From assembly GCF_014653945.1 (NCBI RefSeq), contig NZ_BNAU01000002.1, positions 677,914 to 741,913 of the forward strand: 64,000 nucleotides of DNA. The letters are read 5' to 3'. A program made the position numbers and the translations under genes. This document shows, piece after piece, positions 16,689 to 24,371 of this stretch. Numbering within the stretch: the first letter of the stretch is position 1; every line of letters starts with the position of its first letter. The notes beneath the pieces were generated by a model. It saw only the letters and a list, made by a program, of their open reading frames with translations. It was not told the origin of the DNA and searched no databases. This stretch comes from Amycolatopsis deserti. GTDB taxonomy: Bacteria; Actinomycetota; Actinomycetes; Mycobacteriales; Pseudonocardiaceae.

Positions 16689-18592
16689 CGCCCGGTCTCC
16701 ACGAGCAGCGCCGGCGCGATGCCGACGGGCAGGGTGCGCGCGATCCGGAGGTTGTCGGCGTAGTCGATTTCGTGCACCACCCGGGCGGCGACGTCATTGA
16801 TGTAGGCGCGGTTGGTGTCCACTTGGATCGTCGCGCCTGGATCGACCGGCCCGCTGATCAACGGGCGTCGCGCGGTTTCCGCGCCGGTTTCCGGGTTCAG
16901 CGCGTGCAGCACGCCGTCGGCTGTCAGGGTGAGCAGGGCTCCGCCGGAGCCGACCGCGTTGACGGCCACCACCGGACCGGTGTCGAACGGGCGCCAGGTC
17001 TTCGCGGTCGCGTCGAGCACCCACACGCCCGCATCGCCCGCGCGAGCGGTGAGGGTGGTGCTGCCGGGCCGGTGACTGAACTCCACCGGGCGTTCGCCGG
17101 GCGGAACCGCGGACGGAAAAGGGATCCGCACCGCCGCGAAGTCCTTTTCGGACACCAGAACGGCTCCGTCGGCGCACCCGAACACCGCTCCCCGCCGGGT
17201 CAGCGCGGTGCCGCGCGGATCGGTACACGCAGGTTCGAGCACCGATTCGGTGGCGCCATCGCGACCACGGACCTCGAGGGTACCGTCGGCGACCACGAGC
17301 CGCTCCCCCAGCGGGATCGCGGCGCCCGCGGTTTCCCCGGCGTCCTTCAGCGTGGTGCGGCCTTCGGAAACCAGGGTGGTGATCGCACTGTCGGCGTGGG
17401 CTGCGACGACAGGGCCACCGGGACGCGTTCCCGCGGCCGTCGGCGCGGTGCGGTAGTAGTGCACGTGGTCGCCGTGGTCGACCATCCACGAACCACTGTC
17501 CACAAGGTACACGGTGCGGCCGGCGGACAGGTAGGCGAAGCGGCCGTCGGTGGCGATGCGATCGGCGCCGGGCGCCGGGGCCAGCTCGGTCGTCTGCCCG
17601 GTGATCAGGTCCAGGACGCGGACCTCGCCGGTCCGGTCGGCGATGACCAGTCGCGGTTGCGCCTCGGCGGTCTCCTCGGCGCCTTCGATGTAGCCATGTG
17701 GCGGCTCGACGGGTACCGGCTCAGCGGCGCACGCCGCGAGCGGGAGGGCGGCGAGCAGGGTCAGCGTCGTGCGGGGCACGCGGTCACGCAGCCGCGCGGC
17801 CAGGGCCGACAGCCCGAACAGGGCGACGGCCACCGCGGCGATAGTCGCACCGGCGGCGGTCCCCCAGTGCCAGGAGATCAGCAGGCCGGCCGTCGTCGCG
17901 ACGGCGCCCAGCAGCGCGGCGATCAGCATCACGACCGGCACGCGCCGCGCCCAGTACAGCGCGGCCGCCGGCGGGGCGACCAGCAGGCCGAACACCAGCA
18001 GCGTGCCGACGACGTGGAAGGACGCCACGATCGCGAGCGTGACCAGGCCGAGCAGCGCCGCGTGCGCCCGTCGCGGGTGGAGACCGAGGGTGTGCGCGGT
18101 GCGCTCGTCGAAGGTCAGCGCGACGAACGAGCGGTGGCCGAGCAGCGCCACGACGGCGGCGACGGCCAGCGCGGCGGACAGGAACAGCAGGTCGCGGCCG
18201 CCGACGGCGAGGACGTCGCCGAACAGGAAGCCGGTGAGGTCCACCGCGAACGACTGCGAGCGGGAGACGATGATCACGCCGAGGGCGAGCATGCCCACGA
18301 ACAGCAACCCGATGCTCGTGTCCTGGGAAATCCGGCGCGACCGGCCCAGCGCGGTGACCCCCGCGGCGATCGCGCCGGCGCTGCAGGCCGCGCCGAGCAG
18401 CGGACTGCCACCGAGCAACGCCGCGATCGCGACGCCGGGCAGCATGCCGTGCGACATCGCGTCGCCGAGGAACGCCAGTCCCCGCAGCACCATCCACGTC
18501 CCGGCGAGCGCGCACACGCCCGACACCAGGACCCCTCCCCACCAAGCCCGCTGGACGAAGGACACCTCGAACGGGGCGATCAACCACTCCAC
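16685..18592 (-). CDS. aztB: AztB zinc ABC permease fused in frame to an AztD-like propeller
   Basis: This is a 635-residue protein. Residues 1-271 are a complete ABC-3 metal permease with about eight helices and the GDAMSHGMLPGVAIA loop typical of Znu/Mnt permeases. From residue 272 the same frame continues VPRTTLTLLAALPLAACAAE, a textbook lipoprotein signal with lipobox, then a beta-propeller of about 340 residues (LVIADRTGEVRVLDLITGQT, YLVDSGSWMV, GVLHALNPETGAET) with a likely zinc-binding HGDHVHYY stretch near 370. No stop separates them. Residue 272 is a GTG (17777-17779), so a separate lipoprotein could also start there, although no good ribosome site precedes it. First gene of the minus-strand azt operon. 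Confidence 0.88.
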   Translation of the reverse strand: MEWLIAPFEVSFVQRAWWGGVLVSGVCALAGTWMVLRGLAFLGDAMSHGMLPGVAIAALLGGSPLLGAACSAGAIAAGVTALGRSRRISQDTSIGLLFVGMLALGVIIVSRSQSFAVDLTGFLFGDVLAVGGRDLLFLSAALAVAAVVALLGHRSFVALTFDERTAHTLGLHPRRAHAALLGLVTLAIVASFHVVGTLLVFGLLVAPPAAALYWARRVPVVMLIAALLGAVATTAGLLISWHWGTAAGATIAAVAVALFGLSALAARLRDRVPRTTLTLLAALPLAACAAEPVPVEPPHGYIEGAEETAEAQPRLVIADRTGEVRVLDLITGQTTELAPAPGADRIATDGRFAYLSAGRTVYLVDSGSWMVDHGDHVHYYRTAPTAAGTRPGGPVVAAHADSAITTLVSEGRTTLKDAGETAGAAIPLGERLVVADGTLEVRGRDGATESVLEPACTDPRGTALTRRGAVFGCADGAVLVSEKDFAAVRIPFPSAVPPGERPVEFSHRPGSTTLTARAGDAGVWVLDATAKTWRPFDTGPVVAVNAVGSGGALLTLTADGVLHALNPETGAETARRPLISGPVDPGATIQVDTNRAYINDVAARVVHEIDYADNLRIARTLPVGIAPALLVETGR

Positions 18593-18608
18593 GGTGGGTC
18601 ACCCTATA

Positions 18609-18630
18609 GTGAAAACGATAATCATTACAA
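18609..18630. promoter_or_regulatory. Zur/Fur-like box between divergent azt genes
   Basis: The A/T-rich sequence TGAAAACGATAATCATTACA lies 17 bases upstream of the aztB start and 12 bases ahead of the first plus-strand ATG. The core GATAATC with AAAA-N-GAT and ATC-N-TT symmetry is that of Fur-family boxes and close to actinobacterial Zur sites. Zur with zinc would repress both directions, which fits a high-affinity zinc importer. No zur gene is in the window. Confidence 0.7.
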
Positions 18631-18641
18631 AGTGAGGTGAC

Positions 18642-19088
18642 ATGACGCGGAGCACAATCCGGACGGCGGGCGGCCGTGAGCGGGGGTTTCCCGGCTTCCC
18701 GGGCGGCGGGGACGGCCCTGGGAGGGGTAAGGCGCACGAACCCGAGCAGAACCCGGACCGGCACAGGGGTGGGCGGGGCTTCCCGCCCGGCGCGAGCGGA
18801 TCCGAGAGCGGTGAGGGGCTTGCCCCAGAGCGGAACCGGCCCCGCCTGGCCGGGACGGGCTCTCCGTCCGCTTCCCGCCCGGCGCGGCCGGCTCACGGAC
18901 CAGTGAGGGGCCATGCCCCAGAGCAAAACCAGCCCGCCTGGCCGGGGCGAGCTCTCCGTCCGCTTCCCCGCCCGGCGCGGCCGGCTCACGGACCAGTGAG
19001 AGGCCATGACCCCGGACCCGAACGGGCCGGGCCAAGCGGGTGGCCCCAGCCACCGCCATCCCGCTCCGGGGAAGGTGAACTGCCATGA
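18642..19088 (+). CDS. Putative Pro/Gly/Arg-rich leader ORF upstream of aztA
   Basis: An ATG with a GTGAGGTGAC ribosome site directly follows the Zur-like box and opens a 148-residue frame (MTRSTIRTAGGRERGFPGFP...). Its stop overlaps the next small ORF as ATGA. The product is low-complexity (Pro, Gly, Arg, Ser) and spans the 93-base direct repeats. The two main repeat units differ by a one-base shift that is later restored, so the protein repeats are not conserved. Translation is plausible from the signals, but a functional protein is doubtful. It may act as a coupled leader or be chance reading of a repeat. Confidence 0.35.
   Translation: MTRSTIRTAGGRERGFPGFPGGGDGPGRGKAHEPEQNPDRHRGGRGFPPGASGSESGEGLAPERNRPRLAGTGSPSASRPARPAHGPVRGHAPEQNQPAWPGRALRPLPRPARPAHGPVRGHDPGPERAGPSGWPQPPPSRSGEGELP
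18782..19030 (+). repeat. Direct repeats of about 93 bases
   Basis: Units start near 18823 and 18916 with CCCCAGAGC and share CCGCCTGGCCGGG, CTCTCCGTCCGCTTCCC, GCCCGGCGCGGCCGGCTCAC and GGACCAGTGAG. Partial copies precede (from 18782) and follow (from 19010). The array sits inside the transcript leader between the Zur-like box and aztA. It is not an insertion sequence. A smaller repeat, CTCCGGG-x-AAGGTGA-x-CTG-x-x-ATGAC, surrounds the starts at 19085 and 19157. Confidence 0.75.
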
Positions 19089-19150
19089 CACCGCGCACAC
19101 GTCGCGCCCGGACGGTCACCCGCCGGCGCGAACGGCTCCGGGAAAGGTGA
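19085..19150 (+). CDS. 21-residue Arg-rich small ORF immediately before aztA
   Basis: The ATG at 19085 has a GGGGAAGGTG ribosome site and encodes MTPRTRRARTVTRRRERLRE plus Arg (10 of 21 residues Arg). It ends six bases before the aztA ATG and overlaps the preceding frame by ATGA. The near-identical ribosome-site and start sequence at aztA suggests local duplication. It could be a leader peptide coupling translation to aztA, or simply a duplicated start region. Its short length keeps confidence low. Confidence 0.35.
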   Translation: MTPRTRRARTVTRRRERLRER

Positions 19151-19156
19151 GCTGCG

Positions 19157-19852
19157 ATGACCCGAACGACAACCCCCACGGGCGCGGCCCTGACCGGGAT
19201 CTCCGCCGGGTACGCCCGGCAGATCGTCCTGCGTGAGGTTTCCGCCGGTTTTCCGGCGGGCGCCGTCACCGCGCTGGTCGGCGCCAACGGCTCGGGCAAG
19301 TCGACCGCGCTCGGGGTGCTCGCCGGGATCGTCCGGCCCGTCGCGGGGGTGGTCGAGCGGCCCGCGGGGCGTCCGGCTCTCGTGGTGCAGCACGACGCCG
19401 TCCCGCCGCTGCTGCCGATCACCGTCCGCGACACGGTCCGGATGGGCCGCTGGGCCGGCCGGCCGTGGCGGCGGTTGTCACGTCAGGACCGGGCCGTCGT
19501 CGACCGGTGCCTGGCGCGGCTCGGCGTGGACTCGCTCGCCGGGCGGCGGTTGTCCGCGCTCTCCGGCGGCCAGCGGCAGCGCGTGCTGGTCGCACAGGCC
19601 CTCGCGCAGGAAACCGGGCTCCTCCTGCTCGACGAACCCACCGCGGCGCTGGACGTGCCCGCGCGGCAGGCGATCTCCGGCACGCTCCGCGAGGTCGCCG
19701 ACAGCGGGGTGACCGTCATCCACGCGACCCACGACCTCGCCGAGGCGCGCAGCGCCGACCACTGCGTGTTGCTGCACCGCGGCCGCGTTCTCGGGGAAGG
19801 ACCGCCGGAGGACACCCTGACCGACGAGGCGCTGCGAGCCGCGTGGGGGTGA
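19157..19852 (+). CDS. aztA: AztA-like zinc ABC transporter ATP-binding protein
   Basis: This 231-residue ABC ATPase has Walker A GANGSGKST (residues 42-50), a Q-loop near VVQHD, signature LSGGQ (135-139), Walker B LLLLDEP (155-161) and H-loop His192. It is the only ATPase next to the aztB permease. It is transcribed away from the other azt genes, on the opposite side of the Zur-like box, so the transporter is split over two transcripts under one probable regulator. The start is fixed by a GGAAAGGTGAGC site. Confidence 0.88.
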   Translation: MTRTTTPTGAALTGISAGYARQIVLREVSAGFPAGAVTALVGANGSGKSTALGVLAGIVRPVAGVVERPAGRPALVVQHDAVPPLLPITVRDTVRMGRWAGRPWRRLSRQDRAVVDRCLARLGVDSLAGRRLSALSGGQRQRVLVAQALAQETGLLLLDEPTAALDVPARQAISGTLREVADSGVTVIHATHDLAEARSADHCVLLHRGRVLGEGPPEDTLTDEALRAAWG

Positions 19853-19920
19853 GAACGGGCGTGCCTGCAGTACCGTGGAACTCCGAGCCCGCCACCAACC
19901 GAGTCCACAATGGAGTGCCG

Positions 19921-20724
19921 ATGAATCCGGAAGCCGTCGCCGGTGTGTTCACCGCCGCCCGGTCGGAGTTCGCCGCCTGGTCGGCTCGCCTGTGGCGGCC
20001 GCTCGGCGAGATCCTCACCGCCGTGGCGCGGCCACAGCCCGGCGACCGTGTGCTCGACGCCTGCTGCGGCGCCGGCGCCTCCGCCATTCCGGCCGCCCTC
20101 GCGGTGGGGTCGGAGGGCTCGGTCGACGCCGTCGACATCGCCGAGGGCCTGCTCGACGAGGGCCGCCGGGAAGCGGCCGCCCTCGGCCTGCGCTCGCTGC
20201 GCTTCACGGCCGCCGACGTCCTCGCCTGGCCCCACGACGGTTACGACGTCGTGCAGAGCTCGTTCGGCGTGTTCTTCTTCCCCGACATGGACGCCGGCGC
20301 CCGCCACCTCGCCGGGCTGCTCCGCCCGGGCGGCCGGTTCGCGGTGAGCACGTGGCGCGCCGACGGCATGGGCCGCATCGTCCCGATCGGACGCGCCGCC
20401 GCGCTGCCGGACAACCCCGCCCTCGCGGACGCGCCGGAACGCCCCAACCAGAGCGCGCGCGTCGACACGGCGGACAAGCTCGGCGACTGGCTCTCGTCGA
20501 TCGGGCTGCGGGACGCCGAGGTGCGGGAGGTCCGCTACGTGCAGCCGCTGCACCCGGACGACGCCTGGACGTTCTACCTCGGCTCCGCGATGCGGGGTTT
20601 CGTCACCGGCCTGTCCCCCGACGCACTCGGCCGGGTCCGTGCCCGCTTCACCGAGGGCCTGCGCGACGCCGGGTTGGACACCCTCGACGCGAGCGCGCTG
20701 ATCGGCGTCGGCCGGCGGGACTAG
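19921..20724 (+). CDS. Class I SAM-dependent methyltransferase
   Basis: This 267-residue protein has motif I VLDACCGAGASAIPAA (about residues 43-58), acidic VDAVDIAEGLL at the end of strand 2, and a later RPGGRFAVSTWRADGMG. It belongs to the UbiE-like methyltransferase group; the acceptor cannot be told. It follows aztA by 68 bases on the same strand but with its own start region. No link to zinc is visible. Confidence 0.82.
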   Translation: MNPEAVAGVFTAARSEFAAWSARLWRPLGEILTAVARPQPGDRVLDACCGAGASAIPAALAVGSEGSVDAVDIAEGLLDEGRREAAALGLRSLRFTAADVLAWPHDGYDVVQSSFGVFFFPDMDAGARHLAGLLRPGGRFAVSTWRADGMGRIVPIGRAAALPDNPALADAPERPNQSARVDTADKLGDWLSSIGLRDAEVREVRYVQPLHPDDAWTFYLGSAMRGFVTGLSPDALGRVRARFTEGLRDAGLDTLDASALIGVGRRD

Positions 20725-20828
20725 GCCGGAAACCCGGACCTATGGATTCCGTATGGTCGCGCCCACCGTCACCGATATCCGCCGCCCGGTAGACCTTCCG
20801 CTGATCACTTCGACGGAAGGAACACTCC

Positions 20829-21992
20829 ATGACGGCCCTACCCACCCGGCGTTCGGTCCTGGGCCTGCTCGGCGCCGCACCGGTCGTGCTCGCGGCCGGG
20901 ACCGCGGTGGCCGACGACCGCTCCGGCGCGGTGCCCGCCGGCCTGCGGCCCGGCGGTGAGCTGGACCGGCACGTCGCCGGCATGGCGGCCCGCGACGAGT
21001 TCTCCGGTTCGCTCCTGCTCACCCGCCACGGCCGCACCGTGCTCGCCCGCTCCTACGGCCAGGCCGACAAGCGACGGGGCATCCCGAACGGTCCGGACAC
21101 GACCTTCCCACTGGCATCGGTCACGAAACTGTTCACCGCCGTGGCGGTCGCCCAGCTGGCGGAGCGGGGCAAGCTCAGCTTCGGCGCGCCGATCAGCACC
21201 TACCTCGACGGGTTCCCGGACACCGTGACGGTGCACCACCTGCTCACCCACACCTCGGGCTACGGCGACTTCCACGAGTTGCCCGGCTACGACGATGCCG
21301 CGGCCGGCTGGACCACGCGGGAACAGACCATGACCGGCACCACCGAACTCGTCCGGCAGACCGCACCCGCCTTTCCACCGGGGGCGGCCTGGCGATACAG
21401 CAACTCCGGCTACCACCTGCTCGGCGCGATCGTGGCAGCGGTCAGCGGCCAGTCGTACTACGACTACGTGCGGCAGCACGTGTTCGACGCGGCCGGGATG
21501 ACCCGGACCGGGTTCCGCACCCGAGCGGAGTGGGAGGCGGACCGGACCGCCGCGCACCCCTACCACCGCGACGCGAGCGGCGCGTTGACCGACGGGATCA
21601 CCGAGTTCGGCACCGTGGTCGGCACACCGGCCGGCGACGCGTTCACCACCTGCGCAGACCTGGCCCTCTTCGGCCGGTTACTGGGGCAGGAACGCCTGCT
21701 CGGCCACGCCACGACCGCGCTGGTCCTCGGCGGGAAACTGCCCATGCCCGTGCCGCAGCCGCCGCCGGGTGCCGCCGCCGCGCCCGCCGCGTTCCAGTGC
21801 TACGGCCCGGTCAGCCGCATCGCAGGCGAGCAGTGGGCGTTCGGGCTCGGTGGCGGCAACACGTACGGCATCTCGACCTCGATCGACGTCTACCCGGAGG
21901 CCGGATGGGTCCTGGCCGTGCTGGGCAACTACGCGAACCTCGACCTCCAGACGATCGCGGTCCGCACGCAGAAGCTGATCACCGGCCGGTAA
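20829..21992 (+). CDS. Exported serine hydrolase (class C beta-lactamase / DD-peptidase family)
   Basis: This is a 387-residue preprotein. The N-terminus TRRSVLGLLGAAPVVLAAG-TAVAD is a twin-arginine-like signal. The catalytic SxxK is Ser97-V-T-Lys100, the second motif is Tyr190-S-N192 (WRYSNSGYH), and an FGLGGGNTYG stretch near residue 340 takes the place of the KTG motif. Members act as D-aminopeptidases, esterases or DD-carboxypeptidases outside the cell. The gene is monocistronic. True beta-lactamase activity is not implied. Confidence 0.85.
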   Translation: MTALPTRRSVLGLLGAAPVVLAAGTAVADDRSGAVPAGLRPGGELDRHVAGMAARDEFSGSLLLTRHGRTVLARSYGQADKRRGIPNGPDTTFPLASVTKLFTAVAVAQLAERGKLSFGAPISTYLDGFPDTVTVHHLLTHTSGYGDFHELPGYDDAAAGWTTREQTMTGTTELVRQTAPAFPPGAAWRYSNSGYHLLGAIVAAVSGQSYYDYVRQHVFDAAGMTRTGFRTRAEWEADRTAAHPYHRDASGALTDGITEFGTVVGTPAGDAFTTCADLALFGRLLGQERLLGHATTALVLGGKLPMPVPQPPPGAAAAPAAFQCYGPVSRIAGEQWAFGLGGGNTYGISTSIDVYPEAGWVLAVLGNYANLDLQTIAVRTQKLITGR

Positions 21993-22087
21993 ACCCCCTT
22001 CGCCGTCACTGGATCCGGTGAATCCGCACCGAGATGCCTCCCGCGCGTTTGAACCGTGTTCAGACTGTGCGGGGAGGTGAGGGCGGC

Positions 22088-22396
22088 GTGACGGATTCCG
22101 GCCGGGCGGAAGTGGACATCCGGACGGCGGTACTGGACGACGAGGTGGTGCGGGTGCACGTCGCCGGCGAGGTGGACCTGCTGACGGTCCCGTCGCTGGC
22201 GGAGGCGCTCGCGGCGGCCGGGCGGCTGCGCCCGCGGCGGATCGAGGTCGACCTGTCCGCAGTGGACTTCCTGTCGGTGTCCGGCGCCGCGGAGCTGGCC
22301 CTGACGGCGGCCCGGATACCGGTGCAGGTGGGTCCGGCCAGCCACGCGTCCCGGGTGGCGCTCGCCGCCGCGGGACTGGACCACCTGCTGGCCTGA
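22088..22396 (+). CDS. STAS-domain anti-sigma factor antagonist-like protein
   Basis: This 102-residue single STAS domain shows AGEVDLLTVPSLAEAL and IEVDLSAVDFLSVSGAAELA. In the usual motif (DLS-x-V-x-FxDSSG) the phosphorylated Ser lies in DSSG; here it reads SVSG, so a Ser is kept. The GTG start at 22088 is chosen because a GGAGGTGAGG site precedes it; an in-frame ATG at 22034 is the alternative. No partner anti-sigma kinase is adjacent. Confidence 0.78.
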   Translation: MTDSGRAEVDIRTAVLDDEVVRVHVAGEVDLLTVPSLAEALAAAGRLRPRRIEVDLSAVDFLSVSGAAELALTAARIPVQVGPASHASRVALAAAGLDHLLA

Positions 22397-22424
22397 AACC
22401 GTGGCGGTTCCGATCCACACACGG

Positions 22425-22457
22425 CGGTGCCGGCCCCCGCGAGGGAGGCCGGCACCG
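22425..22457. terminator. Hairpin terminator between convergent genes
   Basis: A perfect 11-base stem (CGGTGCCGGCC at 22425-22435 with 22447-22457) and an 11-base loop lie between the STAS gene and the small membrane protein gene, which converge here. Probably bidirectional. Confidence 0.65.
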
Positions 22458-22470
22458 GTGGTGGCCCGGA

Positions 22471-22626
22471 TCAGTACCAGTGCGCCCTGCCACCGACCTT
22501 CCGGCCGGTGGTACCGAGAATCGCCAGGACCGCACCGACGACCAGGAGGACGATCCCGATCGTCCAGATGATGTTGATGCCGGTCAGGAAACCGACGATG
22601 AGCAAGATGACGCCAAGAACGATCAT
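22471..22626 (-). CDS. Small two-helix membrane protein (DUF6131-like)
   Basis: This 51-residue protein, MIVLGVILLIVGFLTGINII to GGRAHWY, has two hydrophobic helices and a conserved-looking GRKVGGRAHWY tail. This matches DUF6131 proteins of mycobacteria and relatives. Function is unknown. An AGAAAGAG site precedes the ATG. The 164 bases upstream to the gamma-glutamyltransferase gene contain nothing else recognised. Confidence 0.78.
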   Translation of the reverse strand: MIVLGVILLIVGFLTGINIIWTIGIVLLVVGAVLAILGTTGRKVGGRAHWY

Positions 22627-22790
22627 GGCAACTCTTTCTGCCGGCAGGACAGGCCGCGCCGCCGGTCCTGTTCCGATGGGGACCGGCCAGCGATACCCGT
22701 CCGGGTGATCGATCAAACCCGGAAACCACCCGCGCGGCGCGAAGTTGCTGCGTCGCGACCACAGCGTTGCGCCACGTAGACCAAGACCGG

Positions 22791-24371
22791 TCAGTAACCC
22801 TCCGCCGCGCCGTTGCGGCGAGGGTCCGCACAGGACCGCAGCAGCCCACCCTCCAGCGTCACGCCCTCGAAGTTGCCGGTCAGCGAGTGCCACGGCCCGA
22901 GATCACGCAGCCACAGCCCGCGTTCGGCGCACCGCCGCCGGAACGCGGAAGCAACCTCCGGCGCGAACCCGTGCTCCAGCGTCACCCCAGGCAACCACCC
23001 GGCCGCCGGTTCGTGCGGCCGCACCCCGAACCGCGGCGCGGCCACCGACTCCTCGATGGACATCCCGAAGTCGAGGAGGTTCACCAGGTTCTGCAGCACG
23101 CACGCGACCAGCGACACCGACGGCGACCCGGACGCGATCACCGGCACCCCGTCCCGCAGCACCAGGTTCGGCGCCAGGTACACGGACGCGCGCTCGCCCG
23201 GCCACGGCATGCCGCGCTGGAAGAACGACCCGCCGCCGGAGAGCTGGAACCCCTCGGCGAACAGCCCGTTCACCCACGGCGAGGCCATGTGCGAGTGCGT
23301 GACCGAGGCGATGTTGCGTTGCTCGTCCACCACGGTCACGTGGATCGTGCCAGGCACCGGCGCCGGGACGGCCGGCGGCAGGGCGCCGAGCCGGTCCACG
23401 CGCCGGGCCGCGAACTCCTTGGACAGCAGGGTTTCCACATCGGCGGCGGCCGTGCGCGGCGGCGCGTAATACACCTCGTTGTGCACCGCCACCAGCAGGT
23501 CGAGGGTGTCCACGCAGGAGTGCGCCGGGCCCGGCAGGTCCACCAGCTCCAGCATGTTGAGCGCCTCGATGAGCTGGCACCCGCCGTCGTCGGGCGGTGC
23601 GGAGGCCACGACCTCCACGTCCCGGTAGGTGCCGCGCAACGGTTCGAACCACTGCGCCTGGTAGGCGGCGAAGTCGTCGGGCGTGATCACCCCACCACCG
23701 CGGCGGCACTCGGCGGCGAACGCCCGCGCGAAGTCGCCCAGGTAGTAGTCCAGGTCCTCGTCCCGCAGCCGTTCCAGCGTGCGCGCGACCCGCTCCTGCC
23801 TCAGCGTCTGCCCCGGCGCGACGAGGCTGCCGCCGGGCAGGAACACCTCCCGCGCCTGCTCGTGGCAGCCCAGTTCGGCCCGGTGCGCGTACATCTCGCC
23901 GAACAGGTAGGGGTTGACCGCGAACCCGTCGCGGGCCAGTTCGATGCCGTCGCGCAGCAACCGGGCCCGCGGCAGCCGGCCGAACCGCTCGTGCGCGGCG
24001 CGGAAGGCCGGCCACCAGCCGGGGACCGGGACACCCCGGCCGGTGGTCAGGTCGGCGCCGGTGAACCCGGGCAGCGGGGCGAGCGGCGCGGCGACGTTGC
24101 CGTTGAGGTAGCTCGCCTCGCCGCGCGCCCCGTCCCAGTGCAGCATCTCCAGCCCGCCGGTCAGCGCCGTCATGTGCGGTTCGACCACCAGCTGGGTCGC
24201 CGCCGCCGCGAGCGCCGCGTCGGCGGCCGTGCCACCGTCGCGGAGCACGTCGAGCCCGGCCCGCACCGCCAGCGGGTGCGAGGTGACCACCATGCCGCGC
24301 TGGGCCTCGACCGGCTCCTTGGGACCGTAGACGGCCGAGCGGGCCAGCTCACCGGCGGTGCGGGCGTCCAT
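22791..24371 (-). CDS. ggt: Gamma-glutamyltransferase family protein
   Basis: This is a 526-residue Ntn hydrolase precursor. ALAAAATQLVVEPHMTALTGG near residue 55 and a GTIHVTVVDEQRNIASVTHS segment near residue 350 are the family landmarks. The Thr of GTIH would be the autoprocessing nucleophile, where E. coli Ggt has TTH. No signal peptide is seen, so unlike Ggt of E. coli it is probably cytoplasmic. It is the last gene of the LacI-controlled operon, its start overlapping the transporter stop. It may hydrolyse gamma-glutamyl intermediates or cephalosporin-acylase-type amides made in this pathway. Confidence 0.85.
   Translation of the reverse strand: MDARTAGELARSAVYGPKEPVEAQRGMVVTSHPLAVRAGLDVLRDGGTAADAALAAAATQLVVEPHMTALTGGLEMLHWDGARGEASYLNGNVAAPLAPLPGFTGADLTTGRGVPVPGWWPAFRAAHERFGRLPRARLLRDGIELARDGFAVNPYLFGEMYAHRAELGCHEQAREVFLPGGSLVAPGQTLRQERVARTLERLRDEDLDYYLGDFARAFAAECRRGGGVITPDDFAAYQAQWFEPLRGTYRDVEVVASAPPDDGGCQLIEALNMLELVDLPGPAHSCVDTLDLLVAVHNEVYYAPPRTAAADVETLLSKEFAARRVDRLGALPPAVPAPVPGTIHVTVVDEQRNIASVTHSHMASPWVNGLFAEGFQLSGGGSFFQRGMPWPGERASVYLAPNLVLRDGVPVIASGSPSVSLVACVLQNLVNLLDFGMSIEESVAAPRFGVRPHEPAAGWLPGVTLEHGFAPEVASAFRRRCAERGLWLRDLGPWHSLTGNFEGVTLEGGLLRSCADPRRNGAAEGY

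Noticed and set aside
18782..19030. The azt leader repeats as a CRISPR array
   Set aside because: The units are about 93 bases, adjoining and almost wholly repeated, with no distinct spacers and no cas genes.
18625..19434. Minus-strand frames opposite the azt leader
   Set aside because: They cross aztA antisense and have no ribosome site or family resemblance.
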